From an uncultured Oscillospiraceae bacterium (GTDB taxonomy: Bacteria > Bacillota > Clostridia > Oscillospirales > Oscillospiraceae), in assembly GCA_934591895.1 (NCBI GenBank), contig CAKTPP010000014.1:1-41274 (forward strand): 41,274 nt of DNA. The letters run 5' to 3'. Both the position numbers and the translations under genes were made by a program. Under the pieces are notes generated by a model, which saw only the letters and a program-made list of their open reading frames with translations, did no database searches and was not told the origin of the DNA. Positions 24,217-32,346 of this stretch are shown one piece after another. How positions within the stretch are numbered: position 1 is the first letter of the stretch; each line of letters opens with the position of its first letter.

Positions 24217-24774
24217 TCAGCTGTCGGGATCCGGCTGCGCACAGCACGCAGCGAGAAACTCCGCATCGCCCAGCCGCGCCTGCACCCGGTCGTGCATGGC
24301 CGTGCCGCCGCGCAGCTCGGACAGCGGTGCACCGAGCGCCGCCTCCATCTGCGTGCGGGTGAAGGCATAGCTGCCGTCGGAGAATTCATAGCATACCGCA
24401 CTGAGATTGTCGATGAGCGCGAACGCCGCCGCGGAATCATATACGAGGTCGCGCCGTACCTTGTCCGCATCGAGCTCGGCGAGCGCCGCCTGATAGCGCA
24501 CGCACAGCGACGCGTCGTCCCCGATCTCAAAGCGGGCGGGCACGTCGCTGAGCGGCAGGTGGTAAAACAGGTTCACGGTGTTGCTGATGTTGCCGACATA
24601 GGGGCTGGCATACGCGCGCACCGCCGCAAAATCATGCGTGCGCGCATCCGTCTGCGCCGCGCGCTGCTGCGCCTGCTGCCGCTCCTGCGCGGGCAAAAGC
24701 CAGAACACCGCCGCTGCCGTCAGCGCAAGCCCGAGCGTCAGCAGCGACACGATCCAGATCTGTTTACGCTTCAT
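24217..24774 (-). CDS. Membrane-anchored DUF4825-like protein
   Basis: 185 aa, function unknown. One N-terminal TM segment (about 6-27) then an extracytoplasmic domain; the segment AYASPYVGNISNTVNLFYHLP (about 56-76) resembles the core of DUF4825, a domain often found with BlaR-like or anti-sigma-like membrane proteins. Start: ATG at 24774 inside the last 11 nt of the preceding gene, so coupled. Third gene of the padR operon. The family call rests on that one motif. Confidence 0.65.
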   Translation of the reverse strand: MKRKQIWIVSLLTLGLALTAAAVFWLLPAQERQQAQQRAAQTDARTHDFAAVRAYASPYVGNISNTVNLFYHLPLSDVPARFEIGDDASLCVRYQAALAELDADKVRRDLVYDSAAAFALIDNLSAVCYEFSDGSYAFTRTQMEAALGAPLSELRGGTAMHDRVQARLGDAEFLAACCAQPDPDS

Positions 24775-25432
24775 CCGGCTCTTCCCTTTCACACTGCACG
24801 AACAGGCGCGGAAATCTCCCGACCGCGATCGGAAACACGACCGTACTCAGCGCGAGATAATACGGCGCCGCCATGACGCCGAGCGCATACGGACCGTCGA
24901 TGCGCACCGGACGCGAAAACCAGACGTTGCTCGAAAACATCACCGCGCTCACGGTGGCGACGCACACCGCAAAGCACACGCCCCAGACGAGCCACACGGT
25001 GCGGCTCTGCCGGCGCAGCTGCGCCGCGTCCACGGTCATCGTCACACACGACTCCCCCCGGAGGCTGCACAGATACGAGACGCCGAGCACCGCCGCCAGC
25101 ACAAACGCCGCAAGGCAGGAGATCTGCCCCCGCACGAGCAGCAGCGGGATCGTGAGCACCCAGAGGACCACGCTCGCCAGCAGCAGTGACTGCAGCCGCG
25201 CCGCGCGCCACTGCTGCGCGTTCACACGCACGGCCGTGCCGAGCACCCCGTCAAGCGACGGGAGCTGCGCCTTGGCCGCGCGCACAGCCTCCACCTCCGG
25301 CATGCCCTGTGCGATGAGATCATCCCGCCGCGCGGCCAGATTGCCGTAGATCTCCTCTTTCATCTCCCGGTTTTCCGCGGTATCCCCACGGCGCGCAAAA
25401 AGCGCGTCTACATAGGCTCTGAGTTCATCCAT
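24764..25432 (-). CDS. Permease-prefix (HAAS-like) domain membrane protein
   Basis: 222 aa, function unknown. N-terminal cytoplasmic helical domain (about 1-68; MDELRAYVDALFARRGDTAE, then EEIYGNLAARRDDLIAQGM) resembling permease prefix domain 1, often encoded beside PadR regulators. Four TM segments follow (about 80-100, 105-125, 145-168, 185-205). Start: ATG at 25432 overlapping the padR stop by 8 nt, with GGAGGCGAGGA upstream. PadR partners of this kind are often membrane proteins whose level PadR controls; that role is inference. Confidence 0.7.
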   Translation of the reverse strand: MDELRAYVDALFARRGDTAENREMKEEIYGNLAARRDDLIAQGMPEVEAVRAAKAQLPSLDGVLGTAVRVNAQQWRAARLQSLLLASVVLWVLTIPLLLVRGQISCLAAFVLAAVLGVSYLCSLRGESCVTMTVDAAQLRRQSRTVWLVWGVCFAVCVATVSAVMFSSNVWFSRPVRIDGPYALGVMAAPYYLALSTVVFPIAVGRFPRLFVQCEREEPDEA

Positions 25433-25775
25433 GTTCCTCGCCTCCGATCAGCACACAGTCAATGATGTCCCGCGCTGCGCACCACTGCTCCACCGCGTCG
25501 TGCAGCAGCGCCGCGCCCGCCGGCGTGATGCGGTAATACTTCCGGCGCGCCCCCTGCGAGGCATCGCCCCAGTAACTCTGCACGCAGCCGTCACGCTCGA
25601 GCCGCTTGAGGCTCGTATAGAGCGACGGCTCTTTGAGCTCATAGCGCCCGCCGGTGCGCTGCGTGATGGTTTTGATGATCTCGTACCCATAGCTGTCGTG
25701 CGCGCTGAGTACCCGCAGGAGCATCGCGTCGATGCTGCCGCGGATCAGATCGCTGCGAATGGTCGTCTCCGCCAA
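25425..25775 (-). CDS. PadR-family transcriptional regulator
   Basis: 116 aa. Winged-helix repressor of the PadR-s1 type: SDLIRGSIDAMLLRVLSAHD, SYGYEIIKTI, SLYTSLKRLERDG (recognition helix) and ARRKYYRITPAGAALL are all typical. Start: I choose TTG at 25775, after GGGAGGCG; the in-frame ATG at 25799 lies inside the -10 box of a near-consensus promoter, so it should not be in the mRNA. First gene of a three-gene operon, probably self-regulated. The ligand is unknown. Confidence 0.88.
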   Translation of the reverse strand: MAETTIRSDLIRGSIDAMLLRVLSAHDSYGYEIIKTITQRTGGRYELKEPSLYTSLKRLERDGCVQSYWGDASQGARRKYYRITPAGAALLHDAVEQWCAARDIIDCVLIGGEEHG

Positions 25776-25797
25776 GGCACTCGCCTCCCTTGCGTAC

Positions 25798-25826
25798 ATT
25801 AAAACACAAATTACTATGCGTGTCAA
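25798..25826 (-). promoter_or_regulatory. Promoter of the padR operon
   Basis: Minus-strand perfect TTGACA (25821-25826), 17-nt spacer, TTTAAT (25798-25803). The predicted RNA start leaves a very short leader before the TTG start at 25775. Confidence 0.8.
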
Positions 25827-25841
25827 GGTAATGTGCCAAAA

Positions 25842-25869
25842 ATCGCGCAGGAGAACTCTCCTGCGCGAT
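25842..25869 (-). terminator. Terminator of the lipoprotein gene
   Basis: A long perfect stem (25842-25854 / 25857-25869) followed by TTTTTGG on the minus strand, just upstream of the padR promoter. Confidence 0.85.
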
Positions 25870-25879
25870 CATCCTGTTT

Positions 25880-26668
25880 CTATGCTGTTCTGCCGGCCGC
25901 GTCCTGCGCCGCCTGTATGTCCGCTTCCGTCACATCCAGCGCGCCGCAATAGCAGCAAATACCATAAACGCTGTAGGCTTCGCCGTTCTGTTCCACCTTG
26001 ATGCGCGGGCGGATCAGCCGCACCGGCGCGTCACCTGAGAGCGCCAGCTTCCCTTCCGCAACGCCGTCGTATACCGTGATGCCGCCCGCCACATCGGCGA
26101 TTTGATCCGGTCCATATTGGATAGACCGGATGGATGCGGCCCGATCCAGCAGCTCATAATGGTACGGGAACATATTTCCAACCCGATTCGATGCTGGGGA
26201 CGACCAGACATTCAGCAGTTCTGAGTGATCCGGTGCGTCCTGCACGTCGAACGTCCACGTTCCAATTGGGTACGTCTGCTCGCTCCCGTCCCGAAATTGC
26301 ACACACAGCGCCGTTGCATCCGTCACGCCCGCCGTTTCAAACGCCAGCGTTGCACGCACCGCACACGCGCTGTAAGCTCCAATGGACTCGTGCGGCTCTA
26401 TGGAAAACTTCTGGATCCGCACCGCATCATTTCCCTCAAAGGACATGGACGCTGCATTCTGAAACACCGCGGCGCATGCTTCCTTCGTGCTGAATCCGAT
26501 GATCGCCACGGTCAGCGTAGACGATACCGGCGCCGCAAAGTAGCCTTCGTATTGGAAAAAGAACGTATCCGCCTCCGGCTGCGCCTTGCAGCCGCACAAG
26601 CCCAACGACAGCAGGAGCACCAGCGTAATGCAGAAACTTCTAAATAGACTTGGCCATCTGTGTTCCAT
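25880..26668 (-). CDS. Putative lipoprotein of unknown function
   Basis: 262 aa. N-terminal lipoprotein signal: basic start, hydrophobic stretch and a lipobox-like LCGC with the modifiable Cys at about residue 27. The remainder has alternating beta-like segments and no motif I recognise; a CCYC cysteine cluster lies near the C-terminus (YGICCYCGALD). Start: ATG at 26668 with GGGGGTG upstream; a GTG three codons earlier overlaps that SD. Single gene with its own promoter and terminator; base composition looks somewhat less GC-rich than its neighbours. Confidence 0.75.
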   Translation of the reverse strand: MEHRWPSLFRSFCITLVLLLSLGLCGCKAQPEADTFFFQYEGYFAAPVSSTLTVAIIGFSTKEACAAVFQNAASMSFEGNDAVRIQKFSIEPHESIGAYSACAVRATLAFETAGVTDATALCVQFRDGSEQTYPIGTWTFDVQDAPDHSELLNVWSSPASNRVGNMFPYHYELLDRAASIRSIQYGPDQIADVAGGITVYDGVAEGKLALSGDAPVRLIRPRIKVEQNGEAYSVYGICCYCGALDVTEADIQAAQDAAGRTA

Positions 26669-26717
26669 GACGGACACCCCCTTACTGATCTTTAGATATA
26701 AATCCTTTTTTATGTTA

Positions 26718-26746
26718 AATTTACTATATCATCCTTTCTGCGTCAA
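26718..26746 (-). promoter_or_regulatory. Candidate promoter of the lipoprotein gene
   Basis: Minus-strand TTGACG (26741-26746), 17-nt spacer, TAAATT (26718-26723), within a very AT-rich stretch. Confidence 0.5.
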
Positions 26747-26869
26747 CCTTTTCTTGTTTATTATTTATAAATATTATTTTTAATTGCAAATTGTTGTATC
26801 TTATTTTGGCATATTCGCCCAATCACTCAATTCGCTGACTCCACAAAAGATTTCATTTCCTGTCCATAC

Positions 26870-26918
26870 GCAAAACGCACGAAGCGCCCTTCTCTCGAAA
26901 GGCCTTCGTGCGTTTTGC
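26870..26918 (-). terminator. Terminator of prfC
   Basis: A 15-bp perfect outer stem (26870-26884 / 26904-26918) including A4/T4 tracts at both ends, so it could work in both directions; it lies just after the prfC stop. Confidence 0.85.
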
Positions 26919-26938
26919 ATACATATTTGCAATCTATT

Positions 26939-28531
26939 TTACCAGTTCCGGCTGAACTCAGCCAGCTCCAGACCGGGATTTTTCTGCTCCGCCCAGCGGA
27001 TGCTCCACTCATTGTTGAAGATGAGCAGATTATGCCCCCGGAAGTCCTGCACCCACTTCGTGTCCGAGGCGAGGTTGAGCACCGTAGGATCGGTGCCCCC
27101 GCTCGTGATCCAGCGGATATAGGAATACGACAGGTCGCGGCGGCGGATGTCGATGTTGTACTCGTTCTTGAGCCGGTACTCCAGCACCTCGAACTGCAGC
27201 ACACCGACCGCGCCGACGATGACCTCCTCCATGCCGCTGTTCGGCTCGTGGAAGATCTGGATGGCGCCCTCCTGCGCGATCTGGGTGACGCCCTTGACAA
27301 ACTGCTTGCGCTTCATGGTGTCCACCTGCGAGATGACGGAGAAATGCTCCGGCGCAAACGTCGGGATACCCTCAAAGCGCACGCGCATTTTCGGCTCGCA
27401 GATCGTGTCGCCGATGGAGAAGATGCCGGGATCGAACACGCCGATGATATCGCCGGCATAGGCTTCGTTGATGATCGCGCGCTCCTGCGCCATGAGCTGC
27501 TGCGGCTGCGCAAGCTTGAGCGTCTTGCCGCCCTGCACGTGCAGGTACTCATGGTCGCGCACGAACTTGCCCGAACAGATGCGCATGAACGCGATGCGGT
27601 CACGGTGGGCCTTGTTCATGTTCGCCTGGATCTTGAACACGAACGCGGAAAAGCCCGGCTGGAACGGATCGACCGTGCCGTCAGCCGTTGTGCGCGGCAG
27701 CGGCGGCATCGTCATGTGCAGGAAGTTTTCCAGAAACGGCTCGACGCCGAAGTTTGTCAGCGCGGAGCCGAAAAACACCGGGCTGAGGCGGCCGGCGCGC
27801 ACCTCGTCGAGGTCGAAGGAATAGCCCGCGCCGTCGAGCAGCTCAATGTCCTCGGTGAGCTTTTCGCGCTGGCGCGGCCCGATCAGCTCGTCGAGCCGCT
27901 CGGTGTCCGTGAGCTCGCATTCGATGGGGCGGATCTTGTTCTGCCCGCGGTGAAACTCCTGAAACGCGAGGATCTCGCGGCGGTCGCGGTCAAACACGCC
28001 CTTGAAGTCATGCCCGCAGCCGATCGGCCAGTTGACGGGGTAGGTGCCGATGCCGAACTCGTTTTCGAGCTGCTCCATGAGCTCAAACGGGTCGCGCGCC
28101 TCGCGGTCAAGCTTGTTGATGAAAGTAAAGATCGGGATGTGGCGCATGGCGCAGATCTTGAAGAGCTTGCGCGTCTGCGGCTCGATGCCCTTGGCCGCGT
28201 CGATGACCATGACGGCGCTGTCGGCCGCCATGAGCGTGCGGTAGGTGTCCTCCGAAAAGTCCTGATGGCCCGGCGTGTCGAGGATGTTGATGCAATAGCC
28301 CTCATACTCAAACTGCATGACCGACGATGTGATGGAGATGCCGCGCTGCTTTTCAAGCTCCATCCAGTCCGAGACCGCGTGGCGCGCGGTCGCCTTGCCC
28401 TTGACCGAGCCGGCGAGCTGGATGGCCCCGCCGTACAGCAGCAGCTTTTCCGTGAGCGTCGTCTTGCCGGCGTCCGGGTGCGAGATGATCGCAAACGTCC
28501 GGCGGCGCTCGATTTCCTGTTTCAGATCCAT
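26939..28531 (-). CDS. prfC: Peptide chain release factor 3
   Basis: 530 aa. Translational GTPase that recycles RF1/RF2 from the ribosome after peptide release. Seen: G1 SHPDAGKTTLTEKLL (about 17-31), RGISITSSV (switch region), DTPGHQDFSEDTYRTL, G4 NKLD, and the RF3-specific C-terminal domain. Start: ATG at 28531 after AGAGGAGC. Own promoter (28573-28601) and terminator. No frameshift or truncation. Confidence 0.96.
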   Translation of the reverse strand: MDLKQEIERRRTFAIISHPDAGKTTLTEKLLLYGGAIQLAGSVKGKATARHAVSDWMELEKQRGISITSSVMQFEYEGYCINILDTPGHQDFSEDTYRTLMAADSAVMVIDAAKGIEPQTRKLFKICAMRHIPIFTFINKLDREARDPFELMEQLENEFGIGTYPVNWPIGCGHDFKGVFDRDRREILAFQEFHRGQNKIRPIECELTDTERLDELIGPRQREKLTEDIELLDGAGYSFDLDEVRAGRLSPVFFGSALTNFGVEPFLENFLHMTMPPLPRTTADGTVDPFQPGFSAFVFKIQANMNKAHRDRIAFMRICSGKFVRDHEYLHVQGGKTLKLAQPQQLMAQERAIINEAYAGDIIGVFDPGIFSIGDTICEPKMRVRFEGIPTFAPEHFSVISQVDTMKRKQFVKGVTQIAQEGAIQIFHEPNSGMEEVIVGAVGVLQFEVLEYRLKNEYNIDIRRRDLSYSYIRWITSGGTDPTVLNLASDTKWVQDFRGHNLLIFNNEWSIRWAEQKNPGLELAEFSRNW

Positions 28532-28572
28532 AGTCCGCTCCTCTGTTGTTCTTTCATGTATCAAACTTGAAT

Positions 28573-28601
28573 AGTATACCCGATTTTCTCTGTGCGTGCA
28601 A
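28573..28601 (-). promoter_or_regulatory. Promoter of prfC
   Basis: Minus-strand TTGCAC (28596-28601), 17-nt spacer, TATACT (28573-28578). Confidence 0.75.
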
Positions 28602-28615
28602 CAAAAATCTGCCCG

Positions 28616-29848
28616 TCAGGCCGTCTGCTCGCGCAGATAGAGCGTGAGCGTGGCAAGAAAAATATCCTTGGCGTCATAGCGCGGCATGAGCGGAGCAAGC
28701 TGCGTGATGAGGTGCTCGCTGCCGAGCGAGGCGCACAGCGCGTGCGCGTGCTCAAGCTCCGGTGTGTCCTCATCCTCCGCAAGGCGCATGGCCAGCTCCG
28801 GCAGCAGGAGCTTGAGGTCGTAGACCTCACCGCGCGGGTAGGCATACGCCTCGAGCACGCATTCCACGCCTGCGAGCGCGCAGTCCGTCAGGTCGCCGGA
28901 GCGGTCGCTGAGGATGCGGTCGGTCAGCGGCGTGTCGCTGCGGAAAAAGTCGAGCATGGAGTCCGGCGGCGTCAGCTCCCGCCGCAGCAGCCAGAGCAGA
29001 TAGTCGCGCGCGACACCGTCGAGCAGCGTCTGTCCGTCGGGCGCAAACGTATAGGTGCGGCCGATATGGCTGCCGAGCACGCGCAGCGTGTCCGTGTAGC
29101 CAAGGGCGATGCTGCGGCGCATCGCGTCGGGGTCAAACTCCAGCAGCTTTCCCAGCGGCTCCGCCGGAGCGATGTAGGTCACGAGCGGATGGTTTGCATA
29201 TTTTTTCTCCGGCGTCTCCGGCTTGAGACCGATGGCGATGACGCGATCCGCGCCGAGTCGAAACGCCGTGCTGATCGGCAGGTTGTCAGAATACGCGCCG
29301 TCGAGGTAGTTCTGCCCGTCGATCTCGCACATCGGGAACATCGGAAAGCACGCCGACGACGCAAGGATCCACTGCGGCAGATAGCCGGGCGCGATGTCCT
29401 GCTTGCGCACCTCGACCGGCTGGAACGACGGAAAGCGCGCCGTCATGAGCCCGAAATCCACGGGCGAGGCAAAAAAGCGCGCCTCGTCGAGATATTTGTG
29501 CACGAGCGCGCGGTACGGCGAAATGTCCGCCGTGCGGCGGTTGAGATCCGCCCAGTCCCTGACGCGCGCGATGAGCTGCTCCGGGTGCTCGGCCAGCGCC
29601 GCGAGCTCACGCTTTTCGTGCGGCGTGGCATCGTCGCGCTCGAGCATGATCTGCTCCTCCGTGATGTGCGTCCAGAGCTCCCATGCGCGGTCAAAATCGT
29701 CCTGAACCATCAGCGCCGCCGTGACCGAGCCGATGGACGTGCCCGTGACGATGTCAAACGGGATGCCGAGCTCCCGCATCGCCTTCCACGCGCCGACCTG
29801 ATATGCGCCCTTCGTGCCGCCGCCGGCAAGCGCGATCGCCTGTTTCAT
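28616..29848 (-). CDS. Patatin-like phospholipase
   Basis: 410 aa. Predicted cytoplasmic or membrane-associated lipid acyl hydrolase with a Ser-Asp dyad. Seen: oxyanion loop GGGTKGAYQVGA (about 8-19), nucleophile motif GTSIGS (about 36-41), and DGAYSDN with the catalytic Asp (about 183). The C-terminal ~200 residues are helical with no motif I recognise. Start: ATG at 29848, 7 nt after AGGGAGG; an ATG two codons earlier abuts the SD. No clear terminator before the prfC promoter, so read-through into prfC is possible. Substrate unknown. Confidence 0.9.
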   Translation of the reverse strand: MKQAIALAGGGTKGAYQVGAWKAMRELGIPFDIVTGTSIGSVTAALMVQDDFDRAWELWTHITEEQIMLERDDATPHEKRELAALAEHPEQLIARVRDWADLNRRTADISPYRALVHKYLDEARFFASPVDFGLMTARFPSFQPVEVRKQDIAPGYLPQWILASSACFPMFPMCEIDGQNYLDGAYSDNLPISTAFRLGADRVIAIGLKPETPEKKYANHPLVTYIAPAEPLGKLLEFDPDAMRRSIALGYTDTLRVLGSHIGRTYTFAPDGQTLLDGVARDYLLWLLRRELTPPDSMLDFFRSDTPLTDRILSDRSGDLTDCALAGVECVLEAYAYPRGEVYDLKLLLPELAMRLAEDEDTPELEHAHALCASLGSEHLITQLAPLMPRYDAKDIFLATLTLYLREQTA

Positions 29849-29879
29849 GCACATCCCTCCCTGGTTTTTCTGGCCATAT

Positions 29880-29908
29880 AGTTTACACGCATCTGCATCA
29901 AAAATCAA
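29880..29908 (-). promoter_or_regulatory. Candidate promoter of the patatin gene
   Basis: Minus-strand TTGATT (29903-29908), 17-nt spacer, TAAACT (29880-29885). Confidence 0.5.
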
Positions 29909-29924
29909 TTCTTGCGCACAAAAA

Positions 29925-29948
29925 CGCCGGAGCGGCAATGCTCCGGCG
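29925..29948 (-). terminator. Terminator after the metallopeptidase gene
   Basis: A 9-bp stem (CGCCGGAGC and its complement) with a 6-nt loop, followed by TTTTTG on the minus strand. Confidence 0.8.
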
Positions 29949-29954
29949 CTGTGT

Positions 29955-30467
29955 TCACGCCCGCAGCAGGGCGCGGCGGGTCTTCCAGTCCGGCAGACAG
30001 CGTGCGATGAGCGCGTAAAACTCCGCGCCGTGGTTCATATAGCGCAGGTGCGCCAGCTCATGCACGACGACGTAGTCGATCGCCTCCGGCGGGTACTGCA
30101 TCAGCCGCCACGAAAAGCAGATGTGCCCCTGCGAGCTGCAGCTGCCAAAGCGCGTGCGCGCGCCCGTGATGCGCACCTTTGTCGGGCAAAGCCCCATCCG
30201 CTCGGAATAATACGCCACACGCTGCGGCAGGCAGGCTTTCGCCCGCCGGATATATTCCTCCCGCTCGGCATTCGTCGGCTCGGGATGCGCGGCGGCGCGG
30301 GTCTCCTGTTTGGCCAGAGCGCGCGCGATCCAGTCTGTGTGCGCGGCGACAAAGCGGTCGATCGCGGCCTTGGATGTCCGGTACGGCGCGCGCACGATCA
30401 CGCGCCCGCCGCGCACCTCGAGCGCCAGCGTGCGGCGGCCGGAGCGGATGAGTTCATACGGCTGCAT
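29955..30467 (-). CDS. YgjP-type (DUF45/M48-like) metallopeptidase
   Basis: 170 aa, cytoplasmic. Family of SprT-like minimal gluzincins; substrate not known. Seen: N-terminal beta-rich part, TRFGSCSSQGHICFSWRL (variant of the family's WGSCS motif) at about 106-123, and zinc motif HELAHLRYMNHG (about 138-149). Shorter than the usual ~230 aa, mainly at the N-terminus. Start: ATG at 30467 with a run of seven G then CAG upstream as SD. Second gene after the small unknown at 30499-30855, 31 nt away, so probably one transcript. Confidence 0.88.
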   Translation of the reverse strand: MQPYELIRSGRRTLALEVRGGRVIVRAPYRTSKAAIDRFVAAHTDWIARALAKQETRAAAHPEPTNAEREEYIRRAKACLPQRVAYYSERMGLCPTKVRITGARTRFGSCSSQGHICFSWRLMQYPPEAIDYVVVHELAHLRYMNHGAEFYALIARCLPDWKTRRALLRA

Positions 30468-30498
30468 GGTCTGCCCCCCCTTCTTGGTGTGCAAAGAA

Positions 30499-30855
30499 TC
30501 ATTCCGCGAGCGCTTCCAGTTCTTCCGATGACAGCGCCCGAATCAAGACTGCGTCGTCCTTGGCGTCCTGCACATAATTCTTGAGCTTGGCCAGCGCGCG
30601 GAAATAGTCACAGTCTCCGATCACGCAGCCCTTTGTCGTGCTGACCAGCATGACCTTCCACTCCGCCACCGGCTTCCCGTCTATCGCATATTCCTTTTGC
30701 GGGGTTTTCGGCAAGACCGTCTCCGTGGCCTCTGTCAACGCGATCGCTCCAAACGGAGTGCCGTCCGGTTTTCCGTAAAATTTCGGTGCTGCGATGTATG
30801 CGCGGCTCCAATCCGCAGACGGCTTCTCCGCCCTCGCTTTGTGAAACAGGCTCAT
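30499..30855 (-). CDS. Small conserved-looking protein of unknown function
   Basis: 118 aa, soluble, no signal peptide or TM segment. Not recognised. N-terminal basic part, a beta-like middle (EWKVMLVSTTKGCVIGDCDY) and an acidic helical end (LSSEELEALAE). Start: ATG at 30855 with AGGAGA upstream; the open frame to 30921 runs through the promoter and is not used. It precedes the metallopeptidase in the same transcript and is divergent from nfo. Confidence 0.75.
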   Translation of the reverse strand: MSLFHKARAEKPSADWSRAYIAAPKFYGKPDGTPFGAIALTEATETVLPKTPQKEYAIDGKPVAEWKVMLVSTTKGCVIGDCDYFRALAKLKNYVQDAKDDAVLIRALSSEELEALAE

Positions 30856-30892
30856 TGCATATCTCCTATCGGCATTTTTTACTGCGTGCAAC

Positions 30893-30921
30893 AGCATACA
30901 CCATCCGTGCCCCAATGGCAA
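30893..30921 (-). promoter_or_regulatory. Leftward promoter of the unknown/metallopeptidase operon
   Basis: Minus-strand TTGCCA (30916-30921), 17-nt spacer, TATGCT (30893-30898). Its -35 is only 2 bp from the -35 of the rightward promoter. Confidence 0.65.
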
Positions 30922-30923
30922 GC

Positions 30924-30952
30924 TTGGCAGCCGCCGCGCGGTGTGCTATGAT
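30924..30952 (+). promoter_or_regulatory. Rightward promoter of nfo
   Basis: TTGGCA (30924-30929), 17-nt spacer, TATGAT (30947-30952). Back-to-back with the promoter at 30893-30921. Confidence 0.7.
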
Positions 30953-30980
30953 GGGGGCATCCATTCCTTGAGGTGATCGT

Positions 30981-31811
30981 ATGTTCCGGATCGGCTGTCA
31001 CATTTCCTCCGCCGGCGGGTATCTCGCCATGGCAAAGCGCGCCGAGGCGCTGGGCGCGAACACGTTCGCGTTCTTCACGCGCAATCCCCGCGGCGGCAGC
31101 GCCAAACCCATTGAGGACGCAGACATTGCGGCCTTCCATGCCGAGTGTGCCCGTGCGGGCATCGACCGGCTGGTCGCGCACGCGCCCTATACGCTCAACC
31201 CCTGCGCGGCCAAGCCGCAGGTGGCAGAGTTTGCGCACATGGCCTTTGCCGACGACCTGCAGCGCATGGAGCACACGCCCGGCCAGCTCTATAATTTTCA
31301 CCCCGGCAGCCACGTCGGGCAGGGCATCGACACGGGCATTGAGAAGATCGCCGCGCTGCTAAACGTTGTGCTCTTCCCCGGCATGACGACGACCGTCCTG
31401 CTCGAGACCATGGCCGGCAAGGGCAGCGAGGTCGGCGGCCGCTTCGAGGAGCTGCGCGCCGTCATCGACCGTGTGGAGCTTCAGGACTACATCGGCGTCT
31501 GTCTCGACACGTGCCACGTCTGGGACGCGGGGTATGACATTTCCGCTGACCTCGACGGCGTGCTCGCGGAGTTTGACCGCGTGATCGGGCTCGGGCGCCT
31601 GCACGCCGTACACCTCAACAACAGCCTCAACCCCTGCGGCAGCCGCAAGGACCGGCACGCGAAGCTCCTCGACGGCTGCATCCCGCCGGAGGCGCTCGTG
31701 CGCGTCACGCAGCACCCGGCGCTGAGAGGGCTGCCGTTCATCCTTGAGACGCCGAACGACGACGCCGGATACGCGCAGGAGATCGCCTGGCTGCGCGCGG
31801 CGCAAAAATAA
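30981..31811 (+). CDS. nfo: Deoxyribonuclease IV (AP endonuclease)
   Basis: 276 aa. Cuts DNA 5' of abasic sites in base excision repair; uses three metal ions. All nine metal ligands of the E. coli enzyme have counterparts: His in VAHAPY, His in NFHPG, Glu in LLETMAG, Asp and His in CLDTCHVWDAGYD, His in HAVHLNNS, Asp and His in KDRHAK, and Glu in ILETPN. NNS replaces the more usual NDS after the HL. Start: ATG at 30981 with TGAGGTGAT upstream. No terminator seen before the next gene 101 bp on. Confidence 0.95.
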   Translation: MFRIGCHISSAGGYLAMAKRAEALGANTFAFFTRNPRGGSAKPIEDADIAAFHAECARAGIDRLVAHAPYTLNPCAAKPQVAEFAHMAFADDLQRMEHTPGQLYNFHPGSHVGQGIDTGIEKIAALLNVVLFPGMTTTVLLETMAGKGSEVGGRFEELRAVIDRVELQDYIGVCLDTCHVWDAGYDISADLDGVLAEFDRVIGLGRLHAVHLNNSLNPCGSRKDRHAKLLDGCIPPEALVRVTQHPALRGLPFILETPNDDAGYAQEIAWLRAAQK

Positions 31812-31912
31812 GCGGCGCAGCGCTCACTGTCCTGATTATCGGACTCCGCAAGTGATATGGTAGGTACAAAGGGAGAAACCAGACCACGATCACAACACGG
31901 GAGGATACGATC

Positions 31913-32218
31913 ATGACTTTGCGAACCTACATTGACCGCGCCATTCGCGACGGCGCCGACTTTGACGCCGTCATCAGCGGCTGCGACGTGCAGCAGACCT
32001 TCTGCTGGCAGCCGGACATGTGCATCACCGACGCGTGCGAGGCAGAATACCGTCCGCTGCTTGATGCCGAGGTGCGCGTGCTCGCCGCCGCGCCGGGCGA
32101 CCGCTTTTCCATCATCGAGATCTGCACGGACAGGCTCTTTCTCGGCGATGCCTTTTCGCAGTGTGCGGCAGGCTACTGCAGCCCGCGCGAGTACCGGCGG
32201 CTGTTTCGCGCCGGATAA
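31913..32218 (+). CDS. Cysteine-rich small protein of unknown function
   Basis: 101 aa, soluble, not recognised. Seven cysteines are spread along it (GCDV, FCWQ, MCIT, ACEA, ICTD, QCAA, YCSP) without CxxC spacing. Begins with a basic/acidic helix (MTLRTYIDRAIRDGADFDAV). Start: ATG at 31913 with GGGAGGA upstream. It lies 101 bp after nfo and is followed by a strong terminator, so it ends that transcript or forms its own. Confidence 0.7.
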   Translation: MTLRTYIDRAIRDGADFDAVISGCDVQQTFCWQPDMCITDACEAEYRPLLDAEVRVLAAAPGDRFSIIEICTDRLFLGDAFSQCAAGYCSPREYRRLFRAG

Positions 32219-32233
32219 CCGGACAGCGCCGGC

Positions 32234-32266
32234 TGCGGCCCCGGAGCATTTTGCTCCGGGGCCGCA
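32234..32266 (+). terminator. Terminator after the cysteine-rich small gene
   Basis: A 15-bp stem (32234-32248 / 32252-32266) with a 3-nt loop followed by CATTTTCC. Confidence 0.85.
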
Positions 32267-32286
32267 CATTTTCCTGCACATGGTGC

Positions 32287-32315
32287 TTGACTTCCGGTGC
32301 GCACAAGACTACAAT
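32287..32315 (+). promoter_or_regulatory. Promoter of the ThrE-family exporter gene
   Basis: TTGACT (32287-32292), 17-nt spacer, TACAAT (32310-32315), about 25 bp before the SD. Confidence 0.75.
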
Positions 32316-32346
32316 ACAGACCGAATTTTCAAAAGGGGCGCGAACT

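Noticed and set aside
25776..25799. ATG at 25799 as padR start
   Set aside because: It overlaps the promoter -10 box and has no SD; the TTG at 25775 has a strong SD.
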